Source: Oscillospiraceae bacterium
GTDB taxonomy: Bacteria > Bacillota > Clostridia > Oscillospirales > Ruminococcaceae
Length of the DNA stretch: 64,000 nucleotides
Direction: 5' to 3'
Assembly (NCBI GenBank): GCA_017439985.1
Contig: JAFSIC010000007.1
Location: 62,001 to 126,000 of the forward strand
Shown here: positions 34,833 through 44,214 of the stretch, piece after piece
How positions within the stretch are numbered: position 1 is the stretch's first letter
Layout: every line of letters begins with the position of its first letter
Notes under the pieces: model-generated
What the model saw: only the letters and a program-made list of their open reading frames with translations
What the model was told of the DNA's origin: nothing
Databases searched by the model: none
Program-made: the position numbers and the translations under genes

Positions 34833-35837
34833 TTATTTGTTGAGGAAAGCTTCCAGACCGGAAACAGCATTGTCCAGATGGGACAGGTTTGCGTTTTCGA
34901 TGGTGCCTTCGTCACTGCAGTGAGCCAGTTCCGGATTGATTGGCATCTGAGCCAGAACAGGAACACCGATTTCTTCAGCCACTTTGCCGATTTTGCTGTC
35001 GCCGAAGATGTGCAGTTCTTTGCCGCAGTCTGGGCAAACAACGTAGCTCATGTTCTCAACAAGGCCAACAACAGGGATATCCATGAGTTTTGCCATGTTG
35101 GATGCTTTTTTCACGATCATGGATACCAGATCCTGAGGGCTAGTCACGATCACGATGCCGTCGATCGGCAGAGACTGGAATACAGTCAGAGGAACGTCAC
35201 CGGTTCCTGGTGGCATATCGATGAACAGGTAGTCCAGCTCGCCCCAAACAACGTCGCTCCAGAACTGTTTTACAACGCCTGCCAGAACAGGACCTCTCCA
35301 TACAACAGGATCTTCCACGTTTTCGAGAAGCAGGTTGATGGACATCATTTTGATGCCGCCTTTGGTTTCCATTGGCAGAATACCCTGCGCATTGCCCAGC
35401 GCACGGCCTTTCACGCCGAACATCTGAGGCATGGAAGGGCCGGTAATGTCAGCATCCAGAACGCCGACTTTGAAGCCTTTGCGTGCCATCTGAACTGCCA
35501 GAGAAGCAGTTACCATGGATTTACCAACGCCGCCTTTACCGCTGACAACAGCGATAACTTTTTTCACGTCGCTGAATGGGTTTGCAGGTGCCAGCAGGCT
35601 CTGTGGCTGCTGCTGAGATGGGCACTGACCATTTACTGCATGGCTGCAGGTAGAGCAGTCGTGGGTGCAGCCTTCCGGTTCTTTCTGCTGGGAAGGACAC
35701 TGGCCGTTCTGTGCGTGGCTGCAGGTAGAGCAGTCATGGGTGCAGCCGCTGCTCTGCTGCTGAGAAGGACACTGGCCGTTTTTTGCATGACCGCAGGTAG
35801 AGCAGTCATGAGTGCAGCCGTTTTTGTGTTCACTCAC
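34833..35837 (-). CDS. mrp: Mrp/NBP35 P-loop ATPase with three Cys-rich repeats
   Basis: 334 residues from GTG 35837, which follows AGGAG by about nine bases. Residues 7-76 hold three near-identical 21-residue units, each GCTHDCSTC-x-HA-x-NGQCPSQQ, giving cysteines at 8/12/15/23, 32/36/39/47 and 57/61/64/72. The ATPase follows: Walker A SGKGGVGKS (99-107) with the deviant lysine, DADITGPSMPQMFG and DMPPGTGD. A C-terminal CPDC is the family's cluster site. Mrp proteins carry and transfer Fe-S clusters. One N-terminal Cys unit is common in clostridial Mrp; three are unusual. Confidence 0.92.
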   Translation of the reverse strand: MSEHKNGCTHDCSTCGHAKNGQCPSQQQSSGCTHDCSTCSHAQNGQCPSQQKEPEGCTHDCSTCSHAVNGQCPSQQQPQSLLAPANPFSDVKKVIAVVSGKGGVGKSMVTASLAVQMARKGFKVGVLDADITGPSMPQMFGVKGRALGNAQGILPMETKGGIKMMSINLLLENVEDPVVWRGPVLAGVVKQFWSDVVWGELDYLFIDMPPGTGDVPLTVFQSLPIDGIVIVTSPQDLVSMIVKKASNMAKLMDIPVVGLVENMSYVVCPDCGKELHIFGDSKIGKVAEEIGVPVLAQMPINPELAHCSDEGTIENANLSHLDNAVSGLEAFLNK

Positions 35838-35868
35838 AAGAATCAACTCCTAATGATTTTTTCTTCAT
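35830..35868 (-). other. Possible 12-codon leader ORF upstream of mrp
   Basis: ATG at 35868 has a better-placed AGGAG (six bases) than mrp itself. It reads MKKKSLGVDSCE and ends in TGA at 35830-35832, just inside the mrp start at 35837-35835. Translation of it could couple to mrp. Short and unproven. Confidence 0.3.
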
Positions 35869-35898
35869 AAAGTTCTCCTATGAAGGATACCGTATACT

Positions 35899-35927
35899 AT
35901 CATACTCTCTTTTTAAGAAAAGTGCAA
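35899..35927 (-). promoter_or_regulatory. mrp promoter
   Basis: Minus strand: TTGCAC (35922-35927), 17-base spacer, TATGAT (35899-35904). Confidence 0.7.
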
Positions 35928-35937
35928 GGGGCACTGC

Positions 35938-35966
35938 TTGTCCTGTGCTTTATTGTATGCTAAGAT
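35938..35966 (+). promoter_or_regulatory. Promoter of the small membrane gene at 35993
   Basis: TTGTCC (35938-35943), 17-base spacer, TAAGAT (35961-35966) with TGC extended -10. Confidence 0.65.
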
Positions 35967-35992
35967 AAAGGTAAGATGTAAGGAGGGATACT

Positions 35993-36379
35993 ATGAAAGA
36001 CTTTGTTTTGAAACATAAAAAAGGCGTTTCTGTTTTCGTTTGCCTGTTTCTAATTTTTATCGGCTGTTTCGGTTTCCCGATTTATAATTTCTCGCCGGAT
36101 GCACCGCAGATCACCCGCTGGATCAACGTACTCGTTTGCATCGCCGCATACTATGAGATCGGCACGGTTCAGGCGGCGTTGTACGAATCCAAGAACTGGC
36201 GAAAAGCCTCCTTGGTCGTTCTGATAGTGACCGTTCTTGGTCTCCTCTGCCGTTACTTGCTGGAGTTCGGCGAAGTTTCCAATACCTACAATTTCACGTT
36301 GCCGAATGTACTGCTCCATCTGATTGCAGCTGTCTGCATCAGCGGCTTTGCCTTTTCCTATACACACGGAGATTATTAA
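35993..36379 (+). CDS. Small membrane protein, unknown function
   Basis: 128 residues, not recognised. Four hydrophobic segments (about 10-32, 42-58, 70-90 and 102-122). Strong AAGGAGGG site and its own promoter. No informative neighbour; the flanking genes face away or converge. The 3' region before the terminator (36383-36460) can fold into nested stems. Confidence 0.6.
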   Translation: MKDFVLKHKKGVSVFVCLFLIFIGCFGFPIYNFSPDAPQITRWINVLVCIAAYYEIGTVQAALYESKNWRKASLVVLIVTVLGLLCRYLLEFGEVSNTYNFTLPNVLLHLIAAVCISGFAFSYTHGDY

Positions 36380-36467
36380 AAATTCTCTGCTGGCTGTAAC
36401 CTTTTCCACCGTTTGTCGTTTATATAGTGGAAAGGGCGGAATCTGCCGCAGAGAGTAAGAAGTCACA

Positions 36468-36499
36468 TAAAAAAGGACCGGAAAACCGGTCCTTTTTTT
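36468..36499. terminator. Bidirectional terminator
   Basis: AAAGGACCGG-AAAA-CCGGTCCTTT with long A/T tails. Confidence 0.92.
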
Positions 36500-36529
36500 C
36501 ATACTATCTGTAATTTTGTTATTCAGATA

Positions 36530-37510
36530 TTACCGAATGTTTTCTTTTGAGGCCGCTTCCAGCATCTCTTCGGAAAGGCGGAGCAGATCGTCGTAGGTTT
36601 CCAACTCACCGGAGCGGCGGCGGAACTCTGCAGAACCGCGCACACCTTTGAAGTACCATGCTGCATGTTTTCTCGCTTCACGCATGGCGACGCTCTCGCC
36701 TTTATACTGACAAATCAGATCCACATGATGGAGCATGATTTTCATTTTTTCCTCCACCGTCGGATCAGGGAGCAGCTCACCTGTTTTCATGTAGTGATCG
36801 ATCTGTTTAAATACCCATGGTCTTCCCTGCGCACCGCGGCCGATCATGACAAAGTCGCAGCCGGTATGCTCGTACATTTTAGCACAGGTCAGAGCGTCCA
36901 CCACATCGCCGTTACCCATCAGCGGGATGGACACGGACTCTTTTACTTTAGCAATGATGTCCCAATCAGCGGACGGTGCGTACATCTGCGCACGGGTACG
37001 TCCGTGGAGGCAGAGGGCAGAAGCGCCGTTCTCCTCCATGATCTGCGCGAACTCCACGGCGTTAACGGAGTTTTCGTCCCAACCCTTGCGGAATTTTACG
37101 GTCACAGGCACATCCACCGCCTGAGTCACTGCTTTCACGATGCGTCCTGCCAGCGGAGGATTCTTCATCAGCGCGGAACCACCGCCGTTTCCTGCCACCT
37201 TCGGCGCAGGACAGCCCATGTTGATATCGATGATGTCCGGCTTGAACTGCATGGCCAGTTTCGCTGCTTCCGCCATGGTCTCCGGTTCGTCACCGAAAAT
37301 CTGTGCCGCACAAGGACGCTCCATCTCAGAGCAGAACAGCAGCTGACCGCTCTTTTTATCGTGATAGCTCAGCCCTTTGGAGCTGACCATCTCAGTCACC
37401 AGATAGGCGCAGCCAAACTCCTTGCAAACCTCACGGAATGCGCGGTCCGCAACGCCTGCCATCGGTGCCAGGCCCGCTGTACGCGGGATTTCAATATTAC
37501 CTATTTTCAA
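36530..37510 (-). CDS. dusB: tRNA-dihydrouridine synthase (DusB type)
   Basis: 326 residues. The FMN-binding TIM barrel is clear: LAPMAGVADRAFR, DINMGCPAPKVAGNGGGSALM (catalytic Cys in MGCP), LHGRTRAQMY, GNGDV and MIGRGAQGRPW. It reduces uridines in tRNA D-loops. It is followed 18 bases later by a lipoprotein gene upstream on the same strand (37529), likely co-transcribed with it. Confidence 0.94.
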   Translation of the reverse strand: MKIGNIEIPRTAGLAPMAGVADRAFREVCKEFGCAYLVTEMVSSKGLSYHDKKSGQLLFCSEMERPCAAQIFGDEPETMAEAAKLAMQFKPDIIDINMGCPAPKVAGNGGGSALMKNPPLAGRIVKAVTQAVDVPVTVKFRKGWDENSVNAVEFAQIMEENGASALCLHGRTRAQMYAPSADWDIIAKVKESVSIPLMGNGDVVDALTCAKMYEHTGCDFVMIGRGAQGRPWVFKQIDHYMKTGELLPDPTVEEKMKIMLHHVDLICQYKGESVAMREARKHAAWYFKGVRGSAEFRRRSGELETYDDLLRLSEEMLEAASKENIR

Positions 37511-37528
37511 AGGAGATCTTCCTTTCTG

Positions 37529-38047
37529 CTATTTGCTTTCTGTTTCAAAACTGAGCCACGCAATCGCGTCAGGCTCTATGGTTTCTTCCTGGTTCAAAGC
37601 GATGTTCAGACAAATATCCTGTGTTCCGTTCCCATCGCTGTCAAAAAGAACGATGGCATACTGGTCTGAAACGTAATATGCAGTTCCAGCGCCGATTTCC
37701 ACTCCGGTGACAGCTTCCGGCAATGCAGAACTGAAATCCTCCAGACTCATCGTCTGATCCATACCATCCAGCAGCTGATTCAACTTGCCCTCCAGACGGT
37801 GGATCGGTGAGTTATCGCCCAGGGAGTTGGTACAGTCATCCGCCGCCAGTACAACGGTCAGACCATTCTCCATCTCGGCGGAGTAAAAATGTGCGTGCAG
37901 AAATTCGAAATGCAGTTCTTCATAATCCTTGCTGGTCTTTCCTTTCTGCTCCAGAACCGCTTCGGAAAGCGTCAGATTCACATTCTCGGAATTCACAGCA
38001 CAGCCAACCAACAGCAGACAAAGCAGCAGAGATATCAATCGTTTCAT
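37529..38047 (-). CDS. Lipoprotein of unknown function
   Basis: 172 residues. Signal peptide with lipobox LLVGC (Cys at about residue 16). The mature part is acidic and includes DSDGNGTQD, which looks like a calcium-binding loop of dockerin or EF-hand type, although only one is present. The ATG at 38047 follows GAAGGAGG by eight bases. It precedes dusB on the same strand. No family recognised. Confidence 0.65.
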   Translation of the reverse strand: MKRLISLLLCLLLVGCAVNSENVNLTLSEAVLEQKGKTSKDYEELHFEFLHAHFYSAEMENGLTVVLAADDCTNSLGDNSPIHRLEGKLNQLLDGMDQTMSLEDFSSALPEAVTGVEIGAGTAYYVSDQYAIVLFDSDGNGTQDICLNIALNQEETIEPDAIAWLSFETESK

Positions 38048-38105
38048 ACGCACATCCTCCTTCACATGCCTATTATTTTAACAGAAAAGCCCCGTCAGAG
38101 CAATC

Positions 38106-38138
38106 AAAAAAGCGTCCGAAAATTCGGACGCTTTTGCT
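38106..38138. terminator. Bidirectional terminator
   Basis: AAAAGCGTCCGAA-AA-TTCGGACGCTTTT between two minus-strand genes; it ends the LysR unit. Confidence 0.9.
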
Positions 38139-38148
38139 TGTTCTTTTG

Positions 38149-38460
38149 TTAGAGACTGATTTTGAAGTGGTTGCCTTCCATTGGGGTCACAACAAGCTCC
38201 GGAGGATTTTCCAAATCAAAGGTGGCCAGACCGTTTTTGATAAGCCATTTACCGATTTTGCCGCTGCGCAGCTCACGACCCTTGCTCCAGAACACAGAAT
38301 TGTTGATGGCCAGTTCCACCGGCTCATCCTCGCCGTCCAAATGGAGGAAAATGCTGGCCCAGTTTACATCCAGATATTCGTCACGGAACTGTCCGCTGAC
38401 AGTGACACCGTAACCGCTACCGTTCGCAATAAAACGGCCGTTGTTCCATGCCTGCATCAT
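38149..38460 (-). CDS. Small protein of unknown function next to the selenium LysR
   Basis: 103 residues from ATG 38460, nine bases after AGGAGG that lies in the 3' end of the LysR gene. Soluble, beta-rich, with repeated short polar strands (MQAWNNGRFIANGSGYGVTV). Not recognised. Its coupling to the LysR gene suggests shared regulation. Confidence 0.6.
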   Translation of the reverse strand: MMQAWNNGRFIANGSGYGVTVSGQFRDEYLDVNWASIFLHLDGEDEPVELAINNSVFWSKGRELRSGKIGKWLIKNGLATFDLENPPELVVTPMEGNHFKISL

Positions 38461-38464
38461 CGCG

Positions 38465-39379
38465 TTATTCCTCCTCTTTTTTATCAAAGTAGCTGCGGAC
38501 GAAATTCATAAACACCTCGCCGATGAATGGCATGGTGCCGCCCTTACGGTAAACCATATAGAGGTTTCGCTCCATGATAACATTTTTCAGTTCGAAGGTC
38601 AACAGCTGACCGAAGCTGACATAGTCCTCCACCGCTGCGCGGGAGATAACGGAAATGCCCAAGCCTTTGCTGACAGCGTGTTTGATACTGTCAGGGTCGT
38701 CAAACTGAGCAACCACGTTCAGCTCACCCATGTCCACGTTTACCTGACTGAGGAAATGCTCCATTTCCTTTCTGGTACCGGAGCCTTCTTCACGGAGAAC
38801 GATCGGCTCTGTACGCAGCAGATTCACATCAAAGTTGTGTGGATCCAGCTTGCGGAATTTTTCGTTGTTCGGTGTGATGATGACCATGCGGTCACTGGTA
38901 AAGCTCTCGAAAGCAATATCGCGATCCTCGCTGGTGGTACCGGTGAAGCCCAGCACGGCATTGCGGTTTACGATGGTATCCACAACCTGTCCACTGTCCT
39001 GACGGTTGATCTGGAATACCACGTTTGGATATTCTTCACGGAAAGCGGTCATAATATTCGGAAGGACATACTGACTTGGCACTGTTGATGCACAGATAGT
39101 CAGATTGCCTTTCAGTTCTTTATTGTAGCGGCGCACAGCGCAGACAGCATCCTCGCGGAGATTCAGCATTTTTTCTGCGTACTGATACAGGATCTTACCG
39201 GACGGAGTCGGGTAAACGGTCTTGCTTCCGCGCTCCAGCAGCTTGGTGTCCAGTTCTTTTTCCAGCGTACTGATATGGTTGCTGATGGTCGGCTGGGTCA
39301 GATAGATCTGCTCTGCCGCACGGGAGAAACTCTTCAGTTTGACAACGTAGGCAAAAGCCTCAAGCTGTTTGAAATCCAT
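38465..39379 (-). CDS. LysR family regulator, probably of selenium metabolism
   Basis: 304 residues. N-terminal winged HTH (FKQLEAFAYVVKLKSFSRAAEQIYLTQPTISNHIS) and a periplasmic-binding-like effector domain (NLTICASTVPSQYVLPNIM). It is divergent from selD with 264 bases between the starts. LysR proteins in this position are often found with clostridial sel genes, so control of the Sec locus is a fair inference; the effector is unknown. Confidence 0.88.
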   Translation of the reverse strand: MDFKQLEAFAYVVKLKSFSRAAEQIYLTQPTISNHISTLEKELDTKLLERGSKTVYPTPSGKILYQYAEKMLNLREDAVCAVRRYNKELKGNLTICASTVPSQYVLPNIMTAFREEYPNVVFQINRQDSGQVVDTIVNRNAVLGFTGTTSEDRDIAFESFTSDRMVIITPNNEKFRKLDPHNFDVNLLRTEPIVLREEGSGTRKEMEHFLSQVNVDMGELNVVAQFDDPDSIKHAVSKGLGISVISRAAVEDYVSFGQLLTFELKNVIMERNLYMVYRKGGTMPFIGEVFMNFVRSYFDKKEEE

Positions 39380-39480
39380 AGTGTATCCTCACTTTTCTTC
39401 CGCATAGGGAGTCGATGATATCATTATAGCACATTTTATATTTTTTTCAAAGATTTTTGTCAAAAAAGTGGTCTCATCCA

Positions 39481-39509
39481 TTGTTTTTTCATTGTTTTCG
39501 TTGTAAAAT
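39481..39509 (+). promoter_or_regulatory. Probable selD promoter
   Basis: TTGTTT (39481-39486), 17-base spacer, TAAAAT (39504-39509). It leaves an AT-rich leader of about 130 bases before the ATG, where the divergent LysR protein could bind. Confidence 0.5.
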
Positions 39510-39643
39510 ATAGTAAAGAAGTATGGCTATTTTGTCGGATTTTTGTACGATATGATAACTTTTTCTTATTGATGTTATTTTTCAATTCCGTTTTGTTTTA
39601 TCTGTAACATAATTCATTGATTCATAGAGAGGATGGTTTAACA

Positions 39644-40684
39644 ATGGCTGAACGCAAACGCCTGACTGAAATGACAAAGGGTGCTGGTTGAGCATCCAAA
39701 ATCGGACCGGAGGTCCTTTCCGATATTCTGGGTCAGCTCCCGAAATTCTATGACCCAAACCTTATCGTTGGCTTCGATACCGCTGACGATGCTCTTGTTT
39801 ACAAACTGCGCGACGATCTATGCGTTGTACAGACTGTAGACTTCTTCCCACCAATGGTTGACGATCCATACCTCTTCGGTCAGATCGCAGCAACCAACTC
39901 CCTCAGCGATATTTACGCAATGGGTGGCGACCCTGCCATTGCCATGAACCTGATCTGCTTCCCAACCTGCCTGCCAATCGAAATGATGGGCGAAATTCTG
40001 CAGGGCGGTTATAATAAAGTGGCAGAAGCCGGTGCGATCGTTGCCGGCGGCCATACCATCGAAGACCCGGAACCAAAATTCGGTCTCTGCGTAACTGGCT
40101 TCATGAACCCTCGCGATGTTCTTCCAAACAGCAACTGTCAGGAAGGCGACCTGCTGGTTCTGACCAAACCACTGGGCGTTGGTATTCTGAACACCGCATT
40201 CAAGGGCGGTCTGCTGGATGCTCCAACCACTAAACTGCTGACTACCAGTATGGCAACCCTGAATAAATACGGCAAGGAAGCCATCTGCGCTGTCGGCGGT
40301 GCCAATGCCTGCACTGACGTTACCGGTTTCGGCTTCCTTGGTCATGCAACCGAAATGGCTAACGGTTCTAAAAAAACCATCGAGATCTTCTCCAAAGACA
40401 TCCCTCTGCTGCCTCACTCTGTTGAGTTTGCTCAGATGGGTATCATCCCATCCGGCGCTTACGAGAATATGCACTATCTGAGAAACGATGTCATCTCCGA
40501 CCCATCCGTTCCTCAGCATATGATGGATATTCTGGCTGACCCACAGACCTCCGGTGGTCTGCTGGTTTCCATGCCGGAAAAACAGGCTCTTCAGCTTGTA
40601 GAGCGTCTCAACGGCGTGACTCCATGCTCTCAGATCGTTGGTCAGGTTCTTGCACGCAAGGATAAAGCCATCATCGTAAAATAA
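39644..40684 (+). CDS. selD: Selenophosphate synthase, itself a selenoprotein
   Basis: 346 residues if TGA at 39689-39691 (codon 16) is read as selenocysteine. The frame runs MAERKRLTEMTKGAG-Sec-ASKIGPE, matching the glycine-rich loop where other SelD proteins have Cys or Sec, and continues unbroken as DTADDALVYKL, VDFFPPMVDDP and TSGGLLVS. It makes selenophosphate from selenide and ATP. A standard gene caller would start at the later ATG (39854) and lose 70 codons. AGAGAGGATGG precedes ATG 39644. The remaining Sec genes follow. Confidence 0.95.
39689..39724 (+). promoter_or_regulatory. Sec codon and bacterial SECIS hairpin of selD
   Basis: Nine bases after the TGA, ATC-GGACC-GGA-GGTCC-tttcc-GAT (39701-39724) can fold into a stem with a GGA loop. 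Bacterial SECIS elements lie at this distance and have G in the loop for SelB binding. SelB is encoded at 42238. Confidence 0.75.
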
Positions 40685-40693
40685 GAGACTTCC

Positions 40694-40741
40694 AAAAGCA
40701 TCAGGCTTTTCATAAGAAAAAGTCTGATGCTTTTTTCTTAT
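40694..40741 (+). terminator. Terminator of selD
   Basis: AAAAGCATCAG and CTGATGCTTTT with inner CTTTT/AAAAG pairing, then a T tract. Confidence 0.85.
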
Positions 40742-40758
40742 CTATTCAATACATCTAT

Positions 40759-40787
40759 TTGCTACTGCAATGCTTTTGTGTTACAAT
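40759..40787 (+). promoter_or_regulatory. Promoter of selAB
   Basis: TTGCTA (40759-40764), 17-base spacer, TACAAT (40782-40787) with TGT as extended -10. Confidence 0.7.
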
Positions 40788-40836
40788 AAATCATATATAG
40801 CATTTTTGCTGATGAAAGATATGGAGGAAGAGCAAA

Positions 40837-42225
40837 ATGAGCGTAAATACCGCATTACTTCGCAAAATTCCTAAAATAGACGAGATCCTGAAACAGCCTT
40901 CCATCGAAGCGGCTGACTGCAGTCACAGCATCCTGATGGAAAGCATCCGTGAAACTCTGGACAGCCTGCGTCAGAACATTCTGGGCGGCAATGACAGTGT
41001 TTCTCTGGAAATGGATGATATCTGTGCTCAGGTCATGGAACTGGTGACCCAGAAAAACACCATGCACCTGCGCCCTGTCATCAACGCTACCGGCATTATC
41101 CTGCACACCAATCTGGGTCGTGCAAAACTGAGCGACCGCGCGGTGGATGCCATCACCAGCATCGCACAGGACTACAATAACCTGGAATATAATCTGGAAA
41201 AAGGTGCCCGCGGCAGCCGTTACGATCACGTTGACAAACTGATCTGCAAAATCACCGGCGCAGAAGCTGCAATGGCTGTTAACAACAACGCCGCTGCTGT
41301 TATGCTGATCCTGTCCACCATGGCAAAAGGCCACGAAGTTGTGGTTTCCCGCGGTGAACTGGTTGAGATCGGCGGTGCTTTCCGCGTGCCTGATATCATG
41401 GCTCAGTCCGGTGGCACTCTGGTGGAAGTTGGTACCACCAACAAGACCCACTACTCCGACTATGTGAACGCCATCACCGAAGAAACCGGCGCTCTGCTGA
41501 AAGTACATACTTCCAACTTCAAGATCATGGGCTTCTTTGAAGAAGTAACTCTGGAAGAAATGGTAGAGATCGGTCATTCCCGCAACCTGCCTGTTATCTA
41601 TGATATGGGTTCCGGTTCTCTGGTACGTCTGGAAAACTACGGCATTCAGGATGAACCAAACGTTCTGGATCTGATGAAAACCGGCGTGGACATTCTGTCC
41701 TTCTCCGGCGATAAACTGCTGGGTGGTCCACAGGCCGGTATCATCATCGGTAAAAAAGAGTGGATCGACAAAATGAAGAAGAACCCTCTGACCCGCGCAT
41801 TCCGTATTGACAAATTCACTCTGGCTGCACTGGAAGCAACCCTTCGCGACTATCTGGATCCGGATGTGGCTCTCAAATCCATCCCAACTCTTCAGATGAT
41901 GACCGCTACTCTGGATGACCTGAAACCAAAAGGTCAGAAACTCTATGATCTGCTGAGCAGTGAACCGGAAGGCTACACTGTGGAACTGACCGAAGACTTC
42001 GGCCAGATCGGCGGCGGCTCTGTTCCAACTCAGATGATTCCAAGCGTAGTGATCGCACTGAAAACCACCAAGATTTCTCTGGACAAACTGGAGGAAGAAC
42101 TGCGCAAGGTTTCCCTGCCGATCATCGCCCGCATCTCCAAAGAGCGTATGCTCTTTGACGTGCGTACCATTGACGAGCGTCACTTTGAGTACATCAACGA
42201 GACTCTCCGCAAACTCTGCAAATAA
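40837..42225 (+). CDS. selA: L-seryl-tRNA(Sec) selenium transferase
   Basis: 462 residues. PLP enzyme converting Ser-tRNA(Sec) to Sec-tRNA(Sec) with selenophosphate. The PLP lysine is in FSGDKLLGGPQAG (Lys293), close to Lys295 of E. coli. NATGIILHTNLGRAKL and NLEYNLEKGARGSR are typical. It is followed 12 bases later by selB. Confidence 0.97.
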   Translation: MSVNTALLRKIPKIDEILKQPSIEAADCSHSILMESIRETLDSLRQNILGGNDSVSLEMDDICAQVMELVTQKNTMHLRPVINATGIILHTNLGRAKLSDRAVDAITSIAQDYNNLEYNLEKGARGSRYDHVDKLICKITGAEAAMAVNNNAAAVMLILSTMAKGHEVVVSRGELVEIGGAFRVPDIMAQSGGTLVEVGTTNKTHYSDYVNAITEETGALLKVHTSNFKIMGFFEEVTLEEMVEIGHSRNLPVIYDMGSGSLVRLENYGIQDEPNVLDLMKTGVDILSFSGDKLLGGPQAGIIIGKKEWIDKMKKNPLTRAFRIDKFTLAALEATLRDYLDPDVALKSIPTLQMMTATLDDLKPKGQKLYDLLSSEPEGYTVELTEDFGQIGGGSVPTQMIPSVVIALKTTKISLDKLEEELRKVSLPIIARISKERMLFDVRTIDERHFEYINETLRKLCK

Positions 42226-42237
42226 GGGGCAATTCCT

Positions 42238-44145
42238 ATGAAAAACATTATCATCGGTACTGCAGGTCACGTTGACCACGGCAAAACTGCCCTGATCCGC
42301 GCCCTGACTGGTATCGAGACCGACCGTATCAAGGAAGAGAAAAAGCGAGGCATCACCATCGAGTTGGGCTTCGCTTACCTCGACCTGCCAAACGGCGACA
42401 AAGCCGGTATCATTGACGTACCTGGTCATGAAAAATTTGTTAAAAACATGCTGGCCGGTGCCGGCGGTATCGACCTTGCTCTATTGGTCGTTGCCGCTGA
42501 CGAAGGCTTCATGCCACAGACTCGCGAGCATCTGGGCATCCTCTCCCTGCTGAATATTCCGGAAGGTCTCATCGTTGTGACTAAGAAGGATATGGTTGAC
42601 GAGGACTGGCTGGAAGTTGTCTGCGAGGACATCCGTGCCGAAGTTGCCGGCACCTTCCTGGAAGAAGCACCGATTCTGGCGGTTTCTTCCTACACCGGCG
42701 AAGGCATTGAGGAACTGAAAAAAGCAATCTTTGCTCTTATCGATGCCAGCAGCCAGATCAAAAACCCAAATACCCCGTTCCGTATCCCCGTGGACCGTGT
42801 GTTCTCCATCGAAGGTTTCGGCACCGTTATCACCGGTACTCTCATTGAGGGTCAGATGAACGTGGGCGATCCTGTTACCATCTATCCAAAAGGCATCGAG
42901 ACTAAAATCCGTAACCTGCAGGTACATTCTCACGATGTACAGACCGCGTATGCCGGTCAGCGTGTTGCGGTAAACCTTGCCAGCCTGAAAAAAACTGACC
43001 TGGATAAAGGTGATGTCGTTGCTCAGAAGGATTCCATGCATGTTGCCATGATGCTGGATGCCAAAATGAGCGTCCTGAAAAACTGTGAACGTGACATCTT
43101 CAACGGCAGCCGTCTGCATCTGTACCACGGTGCACGAGATATCCTCTGCAAATGCGTTCTTTTGGACCGTGAAGTTGCATCCGCAGGTGACGAGGTTTAT
43201 GTTCAGCTGCGTCTGGAGGAAGAGATCGCTGCCAAAGCCGGCGACCGCTTCATTCTGCGCTTCTATTCTCCTGTGGAAACCATCGGCGGCGGTGTGATTC
43301 TGGATTCCAATCCACTGAAACACAAACGCAACGATGAAACTGTTCTGAAAGCTCTGGAGCTGAAAGATAAAGGTTCCGAAAAAGAAAAAATCGAAGAGGC
43401 TCTGAAGGAATATTCCCCACGCTTCGAGACCATGGATTATCTGAAGATCCACACCAATATCGACAGCGAAATGTTTGATTCCATCATTCAGATCCTGCTG
43501 GACGAAGGTACCGTCTTCCCAATCAACAATAATGTTGTGATCCACAAAAACTTCCTGAAATCCATGGAACAGCGCGCAGAAAAGATGCTGAGCAAGTACC
43601 ACGAGGAAAATCCGCTGCGTTCCGGTATGAAACGCGATGAGTTCCGCGGCAAGCTCTTCATCAATCAGGATATTACTGTTGCTGACAAGATGACAGAATA
43701 CATGGTTGCTGACGGTGTGCTGACTCTGCCTGCCGGCGCAGTTGCTCTGGCTTCCTTCGCCATCAAATTCAGCGCCGATCAGGAAAAACTCATGGGCAAA
43801 CTGGAAGCTGTCTTCAAAGATGGCGGCTATGCTGTTCCTTCTCTGGACGATGTAGCAAAACAGTTCGTCAAGGAGAAATCCTTCAAGCAGGTTCTGGAAT
43901 CCCTCATTACTGACGGCAAGCTCATCAAACTGACCGATCAGATCATTTACCATGCGGACGTGTACAACACCGCTCTGAAACTGGCCATGGACTTCGCTAA
44001 CGAGCATGGTCAGATCTCCCTCGGTGAGGTTCGTGACCTGCTGGGCAGCTCCAGAAAATACACTCTGGCTCTGCTGGAATACTGGGATAGAAAGAATATC
44101 ACCAAAAAAGTGGGTGACGCCCGCACATTTACAGGCAAACTGTAA
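42238..44145 (+). CDS. selB: Selenocysteine-specific elongation factor
   Basis: 635 residues. GTPase motifs GHVDHGKT (10-17), DVPGHE and TKKD, then two beta-barrel domains, then about 270 residues of winged-helix repeats that bind the SECIS RNA. It delivers Sec-tRNA to UGA codons followed by a SECIS hairpin, such as the one in selD. It ends 69 bases before tRNA-Sec, which has its own promoter. Confidence 0.97.
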   Translation: MKNIIIGTAGHVDHGKTALIRALTGIETDRIKEEKKRGITIELGFAYLDLPNGDKAGIIDVPGHEKFVKNMLAGAGGIDLALLVVAADEGFMPQTREHLGILSLLNIPEGLIVVTKKDMVDEDWLEVVCEDIRAEVAGTFLEEAPILAVSSYTGEGIEELKKAIFALIDASSQIKNPNTPFRIPVDRVFSIEGFGTVITGTLIEGQMNVGDPVTIYPKGIETKIRNLQVHSHDVQTAYAGQRVAVNLASLKKTDLDKGDVVAQKDSMHVAMMLDAKMSVLKNCERDIFNGSRLHLYHGARDILCKCVLLDREVASAGDEVYVQLRLEEEIAAKAGDRFILRFYSPVETIGGGVILDSNPLKHKRNDETVLKALELKDKGSEKEKIEEALKEYSPRFETMDYLKIHTNIDSEMFDSIIQILLDEGTVFPINNNVVIHKNFLKSMEQRAEKMLSKYHEENPLRSGMKRDEFRGKLFINQDITVADKMTEYMVADGVLTLPAGAVALASFAIKFSADQEKLMGKLEAVFKDGGYAVPSLDDVAKQFVKEKSFKQVLESLITDGKLIKLTDQIIYHADVYNTALKLAMDFANEHGQISLGEVRDLLGSSRKYTLALLEYWDRKNITKKVGDARTFTGKL

Positions 44146-44172
44146 AAATTCATTTTGCCAAGAAAAAATAGC

Positions 44173-44201
44173 TTGAATTTTGTCCATTTCTATGATACAA
44201 T
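44173..44201 (+). promoter_or_regulatory. Promoter of tRNA-Sec
   Basis: TTGAAT (44173-44178), 17-base spacer, TACAAT (44196-44201), 14 bases before the tRNA 5' end. Confidence 0.75.
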
Positions 44202-44214
44202 GAGCAAGCTATAT

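Noticed and set aside
34713..35870. 385-residue plus-strand frame antisense to mrp
   Set aside because: Would cross a strong terminator; its C-terminal repeats only mirror the Cys-rich repeats of Mrp.
40855..42429. Long open frame antisense to selA (and a similar one antisense to selB, 42481-44187)
   Set aside because: Products of biased codon use in GC-balanced genes; sense frames are full-length SelA and SelB.
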